Part shown: piece by piece, positions 44,234 to 52,939 of the stretch
Layout: each line of letters begins with the position of its first letter
Numbering within the stretch: position 1 is the stretch's first letter
Origin: an uncultured Prevotella sp.
GTDB taxonomy: Bacteria > Bacteroidota > Bacteroidia > Bacteroidales > Bacteroidaceae
NCBI GenBank assembly: GCA_934256705.1
Contig: CAKQPF010000007.1
Location: 1-64,000 of the forward strand
DNA: 64,000 nucleotides
Direction: 5' to 3'
Program-made: the position numbers and the translations under genes
Notes under the pieces: model-generated
The model's input: the letters and a program-made list of their open reading frames with translations, nothing else
Told to the model about the DNA's origin: nothing
Database searches by the model: none

Positions 44234-46828
44234 ATGAACTTCATCCTAAACGCCTACGCTATCCAGGACATTGGTCACCGCACCAATCAGGAAGATTGCT
44301 TCTATCCGCCATTCATTGACCCCTGCCACTACGACGAATCGCCCAGAGAATGGACTTTCTATGACGGCACTCCGCATACGGACGACCGCCTGTTCATCGT
44401 ATGCGACGGCATGGGAGGACACGACCGTGGCGAGATAGCGAGCCAGACCGTCACCCAGACGATGAGCACCTACCTGCTGAAATCAGCGTCTATAGAGGGA
44501 GTTTTCCCGGATGAAATGGTCAATCAGGCAGTGGACAAGGCGCTGCTTGCACTTGCAGAGCAGGATGACCCCGATGAAGTGATGAAGATGGGCACCACCA
44601 TGACGATGCTCAAATTCCACGCCAACGGTGCCACAATAGCGCATATAGGCGACAGCAGGGTATATCATTTCCGCCCGGCACGCCCTTCCGAACCGGCAAA
44701 GATGCTCTTCTGCACGGAGGACCACACCGTGGTCAACGAACTCGTGCACTACGGACAGATCACCCATGCACAGGCACGCCGTTCCACAAAGAAGCATATC
44801 CTGTCGCGCGCCATGCTCTCCTACCAGGAGAGAAGGCCGAAAGCTGACATCCAGCATATCACCGACATCCAGCCGGGCGACATATTCTTCCTCTGCTCCG
44901 ACGGCATATTCGAGAATATGGACGACGATGCGCTCTGCTCTCTGCTGACCGATCCAAACTACAGCGACGTGCAGCGCATACAGATGGTACTGCATGAATG
45001 TATCGACAACAGGGACAACCACACCGCTATTTTCGTGAGAGTGCAGGATATCCTCAACACCTCCGACCGCAAAACATCGGATGCTTCGCTCGCTCCGGGC
45101 ACGGTATTGAAGAGCGACAACTACACCTACCACATCGAGAAGGTGCTCGGAAGCGGCGCTTTCGGAATCACTTATCTCGTCAATACCAACGTCTCCATGC
45201 AGGGACAGCTCGGCACTATCCACACGGGAGTGAAGGTGGCGCTCAAGGAATTCTTCATGCACAAGGAGATGAAGCGAGAAGGAGTGGAACTCGTGCCTAT
45301 ATCCGACAATTCCGATGTCAAACTGTATGCCAACAAATTCAGGCGAGAAGCCTCCAAACTTGCCATGCTTTCGCATCCCAACATCGTGAAGGTGCTGGAG
45401 GTCTTTGAGGCAAACAACACCATCTACTACTCGATGGAATACCTCCCTGACGGCACTCTCGACGACTACGTGGACAAGAAAGGCGGACTGCCGGAGAAGG
45501 AAGCGATAGGCTGCATACGCCAGATTGCATCCGCATTGATGTATCTCCACACCAACAAACTCCTGCATCTCGACATCAAGCCTGCCAACATCATGCGCAT
45601 CGAGAGCACGAATACGCTCAAGATAATCGACTTCGGACTGGCCAAGAGATACGAGAAGAACGGCGACCCCGAGTCAAGTGCCAACCTCGGCTTCGGCACC
45701 ACCGGCTATGCACCGCTTGAACAGGCGGACGCAAACCTGGAACATGAGTTTTCTCCCGAACTGGATGTCTATGCTCTCGGTGCCACTTACTACAAACTGC
45801 TCACCAATCATGTGCCTAACACAGCCATCGACGTGCTCAACAGAGGTCTCAACACCATGCCGCTGGTCAAGAAAGACGTGAGCCAGAAGAGCATAGATGC
45901 CATCAAGGCCGCTATGGAACCTACCAAGGCAAAGCGCCTCAAGACCGTGGAAGCCTTTCTCGATATGCTTCCGCGCATTGACGACGAGACGATATTCAAA
46001 CAGGAAGAGGACCACAAATTCCAGTTGTGGATGGTCATCATCCTCGCAGTCATGGTGCTGGGATGCACCTTCGGCATCATATTCGTGCACGACCGTGACA
46101 GGGAAGACAAAGCCCCCCTCACCGTAGCGCCGGTCGCCAAGCGGTTTGAAATGCCGATGGTGGAAATCAAAGGCGGCTCTTTCACAATGGGCGCTGACAC
46201 GAAAGCCGACCCTGAAGCGGAGGAAGACGAGGCTCCACGGCATCTGGTGACAGTCGGTTCATTCAGGATGGGCAAGTATGAAGTGACGCAATCGGAATGG
46301 AAACAGGTGATGGAGAATACCGAAGCCACAAAGAGCAAGAACGGGAAATACCCGATGATCAACGTGACATGGGAGGAAGTGCAGACCTTCATCTCACGTC
46401 TCAACGAACAGACCGGCCGACATTTCCGTCTCCCTACCGAGGCTGAATGGGAATATGCGGCGCGAGGTGGCTCCAAAGCCGGCGCTGAAGCAAGCATATA
46501 TAGCGGTGGCGACGACCTGAAAGCCATGGGATGGTATGCTGACAACAGTGGCAACCGTCCGCACCCTGTTGGAATGCTCGCCCCGAATGCCCTCGGATTA
46601 TACGACATGAGCGGCAATGTGTGGGAATACTGCTCCGACTGGTATGGTGATTACGAGACCAAAAAGCAGACCAATCCGCAAGGTCCTGCCAACGGTGATT
46701 ACCACATCATCCGGGGCGGAAGCTGGAATTCCAGCAGCCATTGCTGCCGTATCACCTACCGTCAGGACAACTCCCTCATCTCCCCTACTCCCGACATCGG
46801 CTTCCGTCTGGTGGAGAGCATGGAGTAA
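44234..46828 (+). CDS. PP2C phosphatase - Ser/Thr kinase - TM - FGE-like fusion protein
   Basis: About 864 residues from ATG 44234; the longer frame to 44147 crosses the hairpin repeat. Domain 1 (1-270) is a PP2C phosphatase: HRTNQEDC, CDGMGGHDRGE, GDSRVYHF, SDGIFE, DNHTA. Domain 2 (about 295-580) is a protein kinase: GSGAFGITY loop, VALKEFF lysine, HLDIKPANI catalytic loop (Leu replaces the usual Arg of HRD), DFGLAKR and GTTGYAPLEQ. A single membrane helix (about 598-618) leads to domain 3 (640-862), a formylglycine-generating-enzyme/sulfatase-modifying fold (GGSFTMGAD, RLPTEAEWEYAARGG, DMSGNVWEYCSDW, IRGGSWN), probably periplasmic. Kinase and its reversing phosphatase on one chain, with an external FGE-like sensor, suggests a self-contained signalling protein. 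Targets unknown. Confidence 0.92.
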   Translation: MNFILNAYAIQDIGHRTNQEDCFYPPFIDPCHYDESPREWTFYDGTPHTDDRLFIVCDGMGGHDRGEIASQTVTQTMSTYLLKSASIEGVFPDEMVNQAVDKALLALAEQDDPDEVMKMGTTMTMLKFHANGATIAHIGDSRVYHFRPARPSEPAKMLFCTEDHTVVNELVHYGQITHAQARRSTKKHILSRAMLSYQERRPKADIQHITDIQPGDIFFLCSDGIFENMDDDALCSLLTDPNYSDVQRIQMVLHECIDNRDNHTAIFVRVQDILNTSDRKTSDASLAPGTVLKSDNYTYHIEKVLGSGAFGITYLVNTNVSMQGQLGTIHTGVKVALKEFFMHKEMKREGVELVPISDNSDVKLYANKFRREASKLAMLSHPNIVKVLEVFEANNTIYYSMEYLPDGTLDDYVDKKGGLPEKEAIGCIRQIASALMYLHTNKLLHLDIKPANIMRIESTNTLKIIDFGLAKRYEKNGDPESSANLGFGTTGYAPLEQADANLEHEFSPELDVYALGATYYKLLTNHVPNTAIDVLNRGLNTMPLVKKDVSQKSIDAIKAAMEPTKAKRLKTVEAFLDMLPRIDDETIFKQEEDHKFQLWMVIILAVMVLGCTFGIIFVHDRDREDKAPLTVAPVAKRFEMPMVEIKGGSFTMGADTKADPEAEEDEAPRHLVTVGSFRMGKYEVTQSEWKQVMENTEATKSKNGKYPMINVTWEEVQTFISRLNEQTGRHFRLPTEAEWEYAARGGSKAGAEASIYSGGDDLKAMGWYADNSGNRPHPVGMLAPNALGLYDMSGNVWEYCSDWYGDYETKKQTNPQGPANGDYHIIRGGSWNSSSHCCRITYRQDNSLISPTPDIGFRLVESME

Positions 46829-46841
46829 AAACCAGTGAAAC

Positions 46842-46874
46842 GCCACTGTATTCCGCTGGATTCTGACAGCGGAA
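46842..46874 (+). repeat. variant GCCACTGTA stem-loop after the kinase gene
   Basis: GCCACTGTA, TTCCGCTG, an 8-base loop GATTCTGA, then CAGCGGAA. The layout matches the GCGTTACC hairpins, but the loop sequence differs. It may act as the terminator of the kinase gene instead. Confidence 0.45.
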
Positions 46875-47095
46875 AAATGGAACAAAAACGTGAGAGAAAA
46901 GCTATTGCGGAGCGATAGCTTAGTTATTACATTGCAAAAGCATAGATATTACAACGCAAAAGCATAGCTTTCAGGCTGTAATATCTATGCTTTTACAGTC
47001 TAAAAGCTATGCTTTTACAACGCTTTGATTATCAAATCGTTACCACGCCACTTTCTTATCATTCTCTGAAAGTGGGAAAATCGGACAATTTCACG
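46871..47095. repeat. composite repeat element with AAGCATAGATATT palindromes, copy 3
   Basis: GGAAAAATGGAACAAAAACG, then GAGAGAAAAGCTATTGC, then several GCAAAAGCATAGATATTAC and GTAATATCTATGCTTTTAC blocks, ending near GGGAAAATCGGACAATTTC. The block order matches 25585-25815. It fills the gap between the kinase and DUF4435 genes. Confidence 0.65.
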
Positions 47096-47122
47096 CACCG
47101 GATGGCACACGGAATGTGCGGA

Positions 47123-48121
47123 TCATGTCGCTTCTTCGTCCGTGGCAAAGAGCTTGTCCAAGTCGGCTTTGAGACGCTTGAACGGCGCTGAGCGCATATA
47201 TCCCGTGTTCTTCTTCAGCATCTGGGCGGAGTCTGTGACGGAATGCGTGTAGGCAGAAAGCTCGTTCTGGCGCTGGATGTGATGGCACGCTTTCTGGCGT
47301 ATCTCGTTCTCACGCTCCAGTCTGAGTTTCTCGCAGACGCGTGCCACCACCGGTGCCACTACGCTGTCGAAGATGTGATGACCCTGTATATATAAATAGG
47401 TGTTCTGCGGAGTGACACCGAGAGATGCGAGTTCTCCCTGCAATGCTTCATATTTCTCCTTGTTTCCCGGATGGTTTCTGCGCACTTCCCCAAGCTTTGA
47501 CTTCACCTTGCGTGCCAGTTTCTCAAGTACAGGCTCCGGATTATGCAATGGGAAACGCCCTATCTCGATGACATGATTCATGTCCGTCATGGTGAAATTA
47601 TGATAGTCTCCGGTGCGGTAAAGCAGGATATTCCAGACGAAGAGCGGATATACGATTTCGGAGAATGCCGTGAAGAAAGCCACGAAGTCGAAGATGGCAT
47701 GGTCATTGAGCGTAGCCATCACGCACGTGTTGTGCAGGGATGGGGCATAGCACTGGTAGTTCTCTATCGCATATACGTAGGTATGAAAGACATAGGGATT
47801 GCTGATCACCGTTCTGGAAGTTTCGGTGCAACCCTGCAACAGGTAGTCATAGTCGGCATCGACACAGGCTATCATATTCTTTCCTCCGCCGGAAGAGAGC
47901 ATCGACATGATGGCTTTCTTCTTGCCTTTCGAGAGGGATTTGCGCGTGGGAAGCATCACTTCAAAATAGCGGTGCTCGTCCTCGAAGTCGCTGAGCACGG
48001 TGCGCCAGAAGAGCACATCATCGTAGCTCTCCACGTAAGCCACTATCCTGCGCCTTTTCCCTTTGCCATGCAATGCGTTGGCGGCAGAGATATAATTGGA
48101 GGTGACGGTCAGTTTTGACAT
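47123..48121 (-). CDS. DUF4435 (TOPRIM-like) protein, AriB-like
   Basis: 332 residues. The N-terminal half has the acidic pattern of DUF4435/TOPRIM-type folds: YVESYDDVLFWR (about 29-40, Glu/Asp) and MIACVDADYDYLL (about 83-95, DxD). IENYQCYAP follows in the middle, and the C-terminal part is helical and basic (VRRNHPGNKEK, KLRLEREN). In the PARIS anti-phage system a DUF4435 TOPRIM effector (AriB) works with an AAA/ABC ATPase (AriA). Here an AAA ATPase gene ends 72 bases upstream on the same strand, in the same order. Distance to true PARIS proteins is unknown, so the defence role is inference. Confidence 0.75.
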   Translation of the reverse strand: MSKLTVTSNYISAANALHGKGKRRRIVAYVESYDDVLFWRTVLSDFEDEHRYFEVMLPTRKSLSKGKKKAIMSMLSSGGGKNMIACVDADYDYLLQGCTETSRTVISNPYVFHTYVYAIENYQCYAPSLHNTCVMATLNDHAIFDFVAFFTAFSEIVYPLFVWNILLYRTGDYHNFTMTDMNHVIEIGRFPLHNPEPVLEKLARKVKSKLGEVRRNHPGNKEKYEALQGELASLGVTPQNTYLYIQGHHIFDSVVAPVVARVCEKLRLERENEIRQKACHHIQRQNELSAYTHSVTDSAQMLKKNTGYMRSAPFKRLKADLDKLFATDEEAT

Positions 48122-48193
48122 TTGCTTTCAGATTATCAGAGGTCAAACATTCACGCTGCGCTTCTTTCCTCAGCATTCATATAACACGAGACA

Positions 48194-49015
48194 TCATTTG
48201 GAATCGGTCTGCGGCACTTCAATCTCACTGACTTCGGTGACGCTGTCCATCCAGCCATTCATTATCAATGCCGGGGAATGCGTGGTGAGAATGATCTGTG
48301 CATTGGGATTGAGAGTGGTGATAAGCTCGATGAGCTGCTGCTGCCAGTCGATGTGAAGGCTCACTTCCGGCTCGTCCATCAGGAGCAGGTAAGGCTGGTT
48401 GTCCTCCACGAGTACGGTCAGCAGGATGACGAGCATCTGCTTCTCACCGCTCGAAAGCTGGTAAGGAGTCAGCTCTTCGCCTATCTGGAGGAAGCGGATT
48501 TCATTGGCAGTGCGGATTATAGTCTTGCCTGTCTCGGCAAAGAGGCGGTCTATCATGTCCTGAAACTTAGTCTTTACAGCCGACAATCTCTGTGCTTCTG
48601 GCGCATTGCCATTTTGCAAAGCCTCTATCATACGGTTGGCTATATTGACCTGATAGTCCAGATAGCGACGCTGAAGCGTATATATCTGAAGGTCAAGCTC
48701 TGTAGCCACCTTGAAATCTAGCTGTGAAGCTATCTCCGCATTGATCAGCGGACGGTCTATAGAGCGAATCACATCAAAGCGGATATGCGTAGCATCCTCA
48801 GGCACGGTCTCTATCTTCACGCCGTTTCCATGCGGTATCTCGCCCTTATTTGGAAATTTCAGCGGAGCGATAAGCTTATTGAGAATGGTGCTCTTGCCCA
48901 CACCATTCACGCCACTTAGTATGTTGACCTGTCTGTCCAGGTTCCATACTATGTGTTTCCTGCCACTCCAAAGGGAGTCAATCTCTATTTTCTTGATGTA
49001 TTCCGCGTACTTCAT
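48194..49015 (-). CDS. AAA/ABC-type ATPase paired with DUF4435
   Basis: 273 residues, SMC/OLD-like. Walker A GVNGVGKST (35-43), signature-like LSSGEKQM (about 187), Walker B LLLMDEPEVSLH (about 211) and a switch histidine in LTTHSPALI (about 245) are all present. The insert between Walker A and the signature is short (about 140 residues), making it smaller than typical AriA or OLD ATPases. It probably forms a complex with the DUF4435 protein, as split OLD-like systems do. Both genes are minus strand, diverging from xpt. No strong promoter was recognised upstream; TTTTTT-rich sequence (49096-49150) precedes it. Confidence 0.85.
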   Translation of the reverse strand: MKYAEYIKKIEIDSLWSGRKHIVWNLDRQVNILSGVNGVGKSTILNKLIAPLKFPNKGEIPHGNGVKIETVPEDATHIRFDVIRSIDRPLINAEIASQLDFKVATELDLQIYTLQRRYLDYQVNIANRMIEALQNGNAPEAQRLSAVKTKFQDMIDRLFAETGKTIIRTANEIRFLQIGEELTPYQLSSGEKQMLVILLTVLVEDNQPYLLLMDEPEVSLHIDWQQQLIELITTLNPNAQIILTTHSPALIMNGWMDSVTEVSEIEVPQTDSK

Positions 49016-49164
49016 TGTCAGGTCATAATAATGATTAAGTATGCAAATATACTAACAAAATCGCAAGATTGGAACAGGATAAGGAGTAAAAAGCACTTTT
49101 TTTATCACTTTTTTAACAAAAAAGTCCGTTTTTTTATTATTTTTTTGTTCCTTTGTATTCGGTA

Positions 49165-49358
49165 AGTGACGGTGAAAAAATAAATTGGTATGATTTGAGC
49201 CTCATATTTTTGAGATATTTTCTTCACTCGAAGAGGGAGTATAGCGGGCTATATGACCGATGAGAGGGAAGAAAATAGCCAAAAAGATGAGGTTGAGAAC
49301 AAATTGATATAGTACATTTTTCCCTCAAATCGTACCAAGTTGGTTTTTTACCGTCACT
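49165..49358. mobile_element. complete MITE-like element (copy B)
   Basis: 194 bases with imperfect terminal inverted repeats of about 35 bases: the left end AGTGACGGTGAAAAAATAAA pairs with the right end, which reads AGTGACGGTAAAAAACCAAC on the other strand; both continue TTGGTA(T/C)GATTTGAG. It has no coding capacity. The interior contains GGGCTATATGACCGATGAGAGG. It lies directly between the diverging ATPase and xpt genes, ending 36 bases before the xpt start. It explains most of the 378-base gap. Confidence 0.8.
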
Positions 49359-49393
49359 AAACAATAACCTTCAACCCACAACTATAAATTATC

Positions 49394-50014
49394 ATGAATT
49401 TCTTAGAAGAAAAGATTCTGCTCGATGGCGTAATCAAGGAGGGTAACATCCTCAAGGTTGACAGTTTTCTCAATCACCAGATCGACATAGACATCATGCG
49501 TCAGATGGCGTATGAATTCAAGCGTCGCTTCCGTGGTGTCGAGGTCAACAAGGTGCTCACCATCGAGGCAAGCGGTATCGCCATTGCGACACTGCTCGGT
49601 GACCTTTACGACGTTCCTGTGGTTTTCGCAAAGAAAAGCGAGACAGCCAACAGCACCGACGACAAGTATGTATCACAGGCTTACTCCTTCACCCACAAGA
49701 GAATGAACAATGTGTTCATCTCAAAGCCTTATCTTTCCGCCACCGACAAGGTGCTTATCGTCGATGACTTCCTGGCTGACGGCGAAGCGGCTCACGCCCT
49801 TATCGACCTCGTGCATCAGGCTGGAGGCGAAGTGGCAGGCATCGGTATCGCAATAGAAAAGGGTCAGCAGAAAGGCGGCGGCGAACTCCGCAGCGAGGGT
49901 TACCGCGTGGAATCCATGGCTATTGTGGAATCTATGGACTGGCAGACGCAGACCATCAAGTTCCGTGACCAGCCCGTCCTTCCTCTGGAGAACACCAAGC
50001 TCAAGCTCATGTAA
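49394..50014 (+). CDS. xpt: xanthine phosphoribosyltransferase
   Basis: 206 residues, slightly longer than the usual 190. The PRPP-binding loop is VLIVDDFLADGEAA (about 119-132) and the substrate-side loop is KVLTIEASGIAIA (about 53-65). The N-terminus LLDGVIKEGNILKVDSFLNHQID is typical of Xpt. It turns xanthine and PRPP into XMP. It is the first gene of a plus-strand run with xanthine, uracil and purine permeases. The MITE-like element occupies its leader region, so its promoter may lie inside or before that element; I found no purine riboswitch there. Confidence 0.93.
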   Translation: MNFLEEKILLDGVIKEGNILKVDSFLNHQIDIDIMRQMAYEFKRRFRGVEVNKVLTIEASGIAIATLLGDLYDVPVVFAKKSETANSTDDKYVSQAYSFTHKRMNNVFISKPYLSATDKVLIVDDFLADGEAAHALIDLVHQAGGEVAGIGIAIEKGQQKGGGELRSEGYRVESMAIVESMDWQTQTIKFRDQPVLPLENTKLKLM

Positions 50015-50023
50015 TCACGTGCC

Positions 50024-50142
50024 GCCACTGCGTTGCCCCGCCTCACATAAGGCAGCCCGCAAGTAGCCGCCACTGTGTCGGGCGCATCATAGCAGGAAAC
50101 ACGACCAGAAGGCGCCACTGTGTCGGGCGCGTTACCGCCCGA
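50024..50142 (+). repeat. three GCCACTG stem-loop repeats before the xanthine permease
   Basis: Copies start GCCACTGCG (50024), GCCACTGTG (50068) and GCCACTGTG (50114). The third is perfect: TCGGGC, loop GCGTTACC, GCCCGA (50123-50142). The first has a weaker TGCC/GGCA pairing and the second has lost its right arm. They fill the xpt-permease gap. Confidence 0.7.
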
Positions 50143-50183
50143 TCCTCCCCACAACCAAAACAACCCACACACCCAAAGAAACA

Positions 50184-51479
50184 ATGGAAGATAACAATCT
50201 CTACCAATTAGACGGCAGGGTGCCCCTGCTAAGGGCCATTCCGTTCGGACTCCAGCACGTGCTGGCCATGTTCGTATCCAACATCACCCCTATCATCATC
50301 CTCGCCGGAGCAGCCGGCCTCGGCAGCGAACTCAGCGCCATCCTTATCCAGAACTGCATGATAATAGCCGGTATCGGCACGCTCGTGCAGCTCTATCCCG
50401 TATGGAAAATCGGATCCAGACTGCCCATCGTGATGGGTATCAGTTTCACATTCCTATCCCTCGCCATAGCGATAGCCACGACGCAGGGCATGGGAACCCT
50501 CGTCGGTGCTGTCATCATAGGCGGCCTTGTCGAGGGAATGCTCGGACTGTTCCCTGGCAAATGGACCAACCTCATCCCCCCTGTAGTGGCGGCCACCGTC
50601 GTTACTGCTATCGGTTTCTCCCTCCTTCCCATCGGAGCAAACAGCTTTGCCGGCGGTGTCGGCGCTGCTGACTTCGGCAGTATGAACAACTGGATCGTAG
50701 GCACCGTGACCCTATTGACATGCCTTCTCACGCAAGTCTTTGCCAAAGGCTTCCTCCGTGCGCTGTCAGTGCTGATGGGTCTCATCGTGGGCTACATCCT
50801 TTCCCTCTGCATGGGCATGATAGACTATTCCTCCCTCAGCGAGGTAGGCATCATTTCATTGCCTCATCTCATGCCTTTCACCCCCGAATTTCATTTAGGT
50901 CCGATCCTTGCCATCATCTGCGTGTACTTCGTTTCCGCCACCGAGACCATCGGCGATACATCTGCCCTCTGCTCCGGAGCGCTGGGACGTGACGTGCAGA
51001 AGAAGGAGATGGGAGCCTCTGTGGCTTGCGACGGCTTCGTCAGCACCATAGCAGGATGCTTCGGATGCACACCTATCACCTCGTTCTCACAGAATGTAGG
51101 TCTTGCGGCAATATCCAAAGTGGTAAACCGTTTCACCATCGCCGTGGGCGCAGGTATCATGATTATCGGCGGATTGTTCCCTGCCGTGGGCAAAGTCCTT
51201 ACCACTATCCCTCAGGCTGTCTTGGGCGGATGCACCATTATGATGTTCGGTTCCATCATGTTTGCCGGCTTCGGCATGCTTGCCAAGGCAGGTTTCTCCA
51301 ACCGTAACATGATTATCGTCTCCCTCTCGCTCAGCGTAGGTCTCGGATTCACCCAAGCCACGGAGATGTTTGCCATCTTCCCGCAGATAGTCCAGACCGT
51401 CTTTGCCGAGAACTGTGTAGCAGTGGTATTCCTCCTTGCTGTCATCCTCAACCTTGTTCTCCCTAAGGATGCGGAATAA
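50184..51479 (+). CDS. xanthine permease, NCS2 family
   Basis: 431 residues and about 14 membrane segments. NCS2 signatures include FGLQHVLAMFVSNITPIIIL near the N-terminus, the substrate-site segment VYFVSATETIGDTSALC and the TM10 motif TPITSFSQNVGLAAISKV. The residues around ATETIGD and the xpt neighbour favour xanthine or uric acid over uracil. It imports xanthine by proton symport for the Xpt enzyme encoded 169 bases upstream. Three hairpin repeats separate the two genes. Confidence 0.9.
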   Translation: MEDNNLYQLDGRVPLLRAIPFGLQHVLAMFVSNITPIIILAGAAGLGSELSAILIQNCMIIAGIGTLVQLYPVWKIGSRLPIVMGISFTFLSLAIAIATTQGMGTLVGAVIIGGLVEGMLGLFPGKWTNLIPPVVAATVVTAIGFSLLPIGANSFAGGVGAADFGSMNNWIVGTVTLLTCLLTQVFAKGFLRALSVLMGLIVGYILSLCMGMIDYSSLSEVGIISLPHLMPFTPEFHLGPILAIICVYFVSATETIGDTSALCSGALGRDVQKKEMGASVACDGFVSTIAGCFGCTPITSFSQNVGLAAISKVVNRFTIAVGAGIMIIGGLFPAVGKVLTTIPQAVLGGCTIMMFGSIMFAGFGMLAKAGFSNRNMIIVSLSLSVGLGFTQATEMFAIFPQIVQTVFAENCVAVVFLLAVILNLVLPKDAE

Positions 51480-51480
51480 A

Positions 51481-51545
51481 GGCACCAACAACCCATAACC
51501 AACAACCAACAACCCACAACCAACGACCAATAACCCACAACCCCA
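51481..51545. repeat. CCAACAACCCA low-complexity repeat
   Basis: CACCAACAACCCATAACCAA and following CCAACAACCCACAACC units fill the gap between the two permease genes. It is the complement of the GTTGTTGGTTGTCGG type at 1180-1440. Confidence 0.75.
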
Positions 51546-51549
51546 CACT

Positions 51550-52896
51550 ATGGAATTCAAACCTCAACAAGGAATAACCAATGCCCGCGAACTGGGCACT
51601 GGAAAGTTCACTATCCTTGGCATACAGCATCTGTTTGCCATGTTCGGAGCAACGATTCTCGTGCCGGCACTGACCGGTCTCTCCGTTTCCACCACGCTCC
51701 TGTTTGCCGGCATAGGAACACTCCTGTTCCATTTCATCTCCAAGATGCAGGTGCCGGCATTCCTCGGTTCCAGTTTCGCATTCATAGGAGGCTACCTCTC
51801 CGTCAAGCAACTGGGCGTGGAACAGGGCATGAGCGAGACTCTTGCGCTCGACTATGCCTGCATCGGCGTGATGTGTGCAGGAATGTGCTACTTCATCATG
51901 GCTGCACTCATCAAGGCTTTCGGCACGCAGAAGGTGCTGAAATTCTTCCCTCCAGTCGTGACAGGTCCGATGGTAATCGCCATTGGTCTGACTCTGTCAG
52001 GCTCAGCCATACAGAACTGCACCAGCAACTGGCTCCTCGCCATCGTGGCTATCGTGGTAGTCATCCTGAGCAGTATATGGGGAAAAGGCATCATAAAGAT
52101 TGTTCCGATTCTTCTCGGTGTCGTAGCATCCTACGCTCTCGCTGCTGCAATGGGCGAAGTGGACTTCTCCAGCGTGAATGATGCTGCATGGATAGGCTTG
52201 CCTTTCAGTCGTGAGACGAGCGTTTTTGCCGTCACTGACGACTTCAATGGCTCGTTCCTTCTCAGCAGTATCATAGCTATCGTGCCAATCGCTTTCGCCA
52301 CTATCATGGAGCATATCGGCGATATGTGTGCCATCTCTTCCACTGTGGGCAAGGATTTCCTCGCCAAACCGGGACTTCACCGCACACTGATAGGCGACGG
52401 CCTTGCCACTGCTCTGGCAAGTATCTTCGGTGCGCCTGCCAATACCACATACGGAGAGAACACCGGAGTGCTCAATCTGACACGCGTCTTCGACCCTGCA
52501 GTCATCCGTCTTGCAGCCATTTTCAGCGTCATCCTGAGCTTCTGCCCTAAGTTTGCTTGCATCATAGGCCTTATGCCAGCCGCTACCATCGGTGGCGTGA
52601 GTCTCATTCTCTATGGCATGATTTCATCTGTAGGTGTCAGAAACCTCGTGGAATCAGCAGTTGACCTCTCCAGTTCGCGCAATGTCTTTGTGGCAGCCCT
52701 CATCCTTGTCCTCGCTATCGGTGTGAAATATGGTGCCAATGACAGTGTTGCCATCGGCAGCATCCACCTCTCCGGACTTGCCATCGCTGCACTCGTAGGC
52801 ATCTTCCTCAATGCCGTACTGCCTGAACAGCTCGGCATGAAGGTGAAGAGCTTCAACGGAAAGGAGAAAAAGCATCAAGAAAAAACCGAACAATAA
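51550..52896 (+). CDS. uraA: uracil permease, NCS2 family
   Basis: 448 residues. GIQHLFAMFGATILVPALTG at the start, FIGGYLSVKQLG, the substrate glutamate region TIMEHIGDMCAISS, and APANTTYGENTGVLNLTRVF are all diagnostic of UraA-type uracil:proton symporters. A lysine-rich tail (NGKEKKHQEK) ends the protein. It lies 70 bases after the xanthine permease and 43 before the DUF5020 gene, so probably in one operon. It imports uracil for pyrimidine salvage. Confidence 0.92.
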   Translation: MEFKPQQGITNARELGTGKFTILGIQHLFAMFGATILVPALTGLSVSTTLLFAGIGTLLFHFISKMQVPAFLGSSFAFIGGYLSVKQLGVEQGMSETLALDYACIGVMCAGMCYFIMAALIKAFGTQKVLKFFPPVVTGPMVIAIGLTLSGSAIQNCTSNWLLAIVAIVVVILSSIWGKGIIKIVPILLGVVASYALAAAMGEVDFSSVNDAAWIGLPFSRETSVFAVTDDFNGSFLLSSIIAIVPIAFATIMEHIGDMCAISSTVGKDFLAKPGLHRTLIGDGLATALASIFGAPANTTYGENTGVLNLTRVFDPAVIRLAAIFSVILSFCPKFACIIGLMPAATIGGVSLILYGMISSVGVRNLVESAVDLSSSRNVFVAALILVLAIGVKYGANDSVAIGSIHLSGLAIAALVGIFLNAVLPEQLGMKVKSFNGKEKKHQEKTEQ

Positions 52897-52939
52897 ATAG
52901 ATATCACATAAACTAATTACATCCAATAAAAAAAGAAAA

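Noticed and set aside
49359..49393. Purine riboswitch before xpt
   Set aside because: Only 35 bases separate the MITE-like element from the start codon, and no purine aptamer core is visible within or before it.
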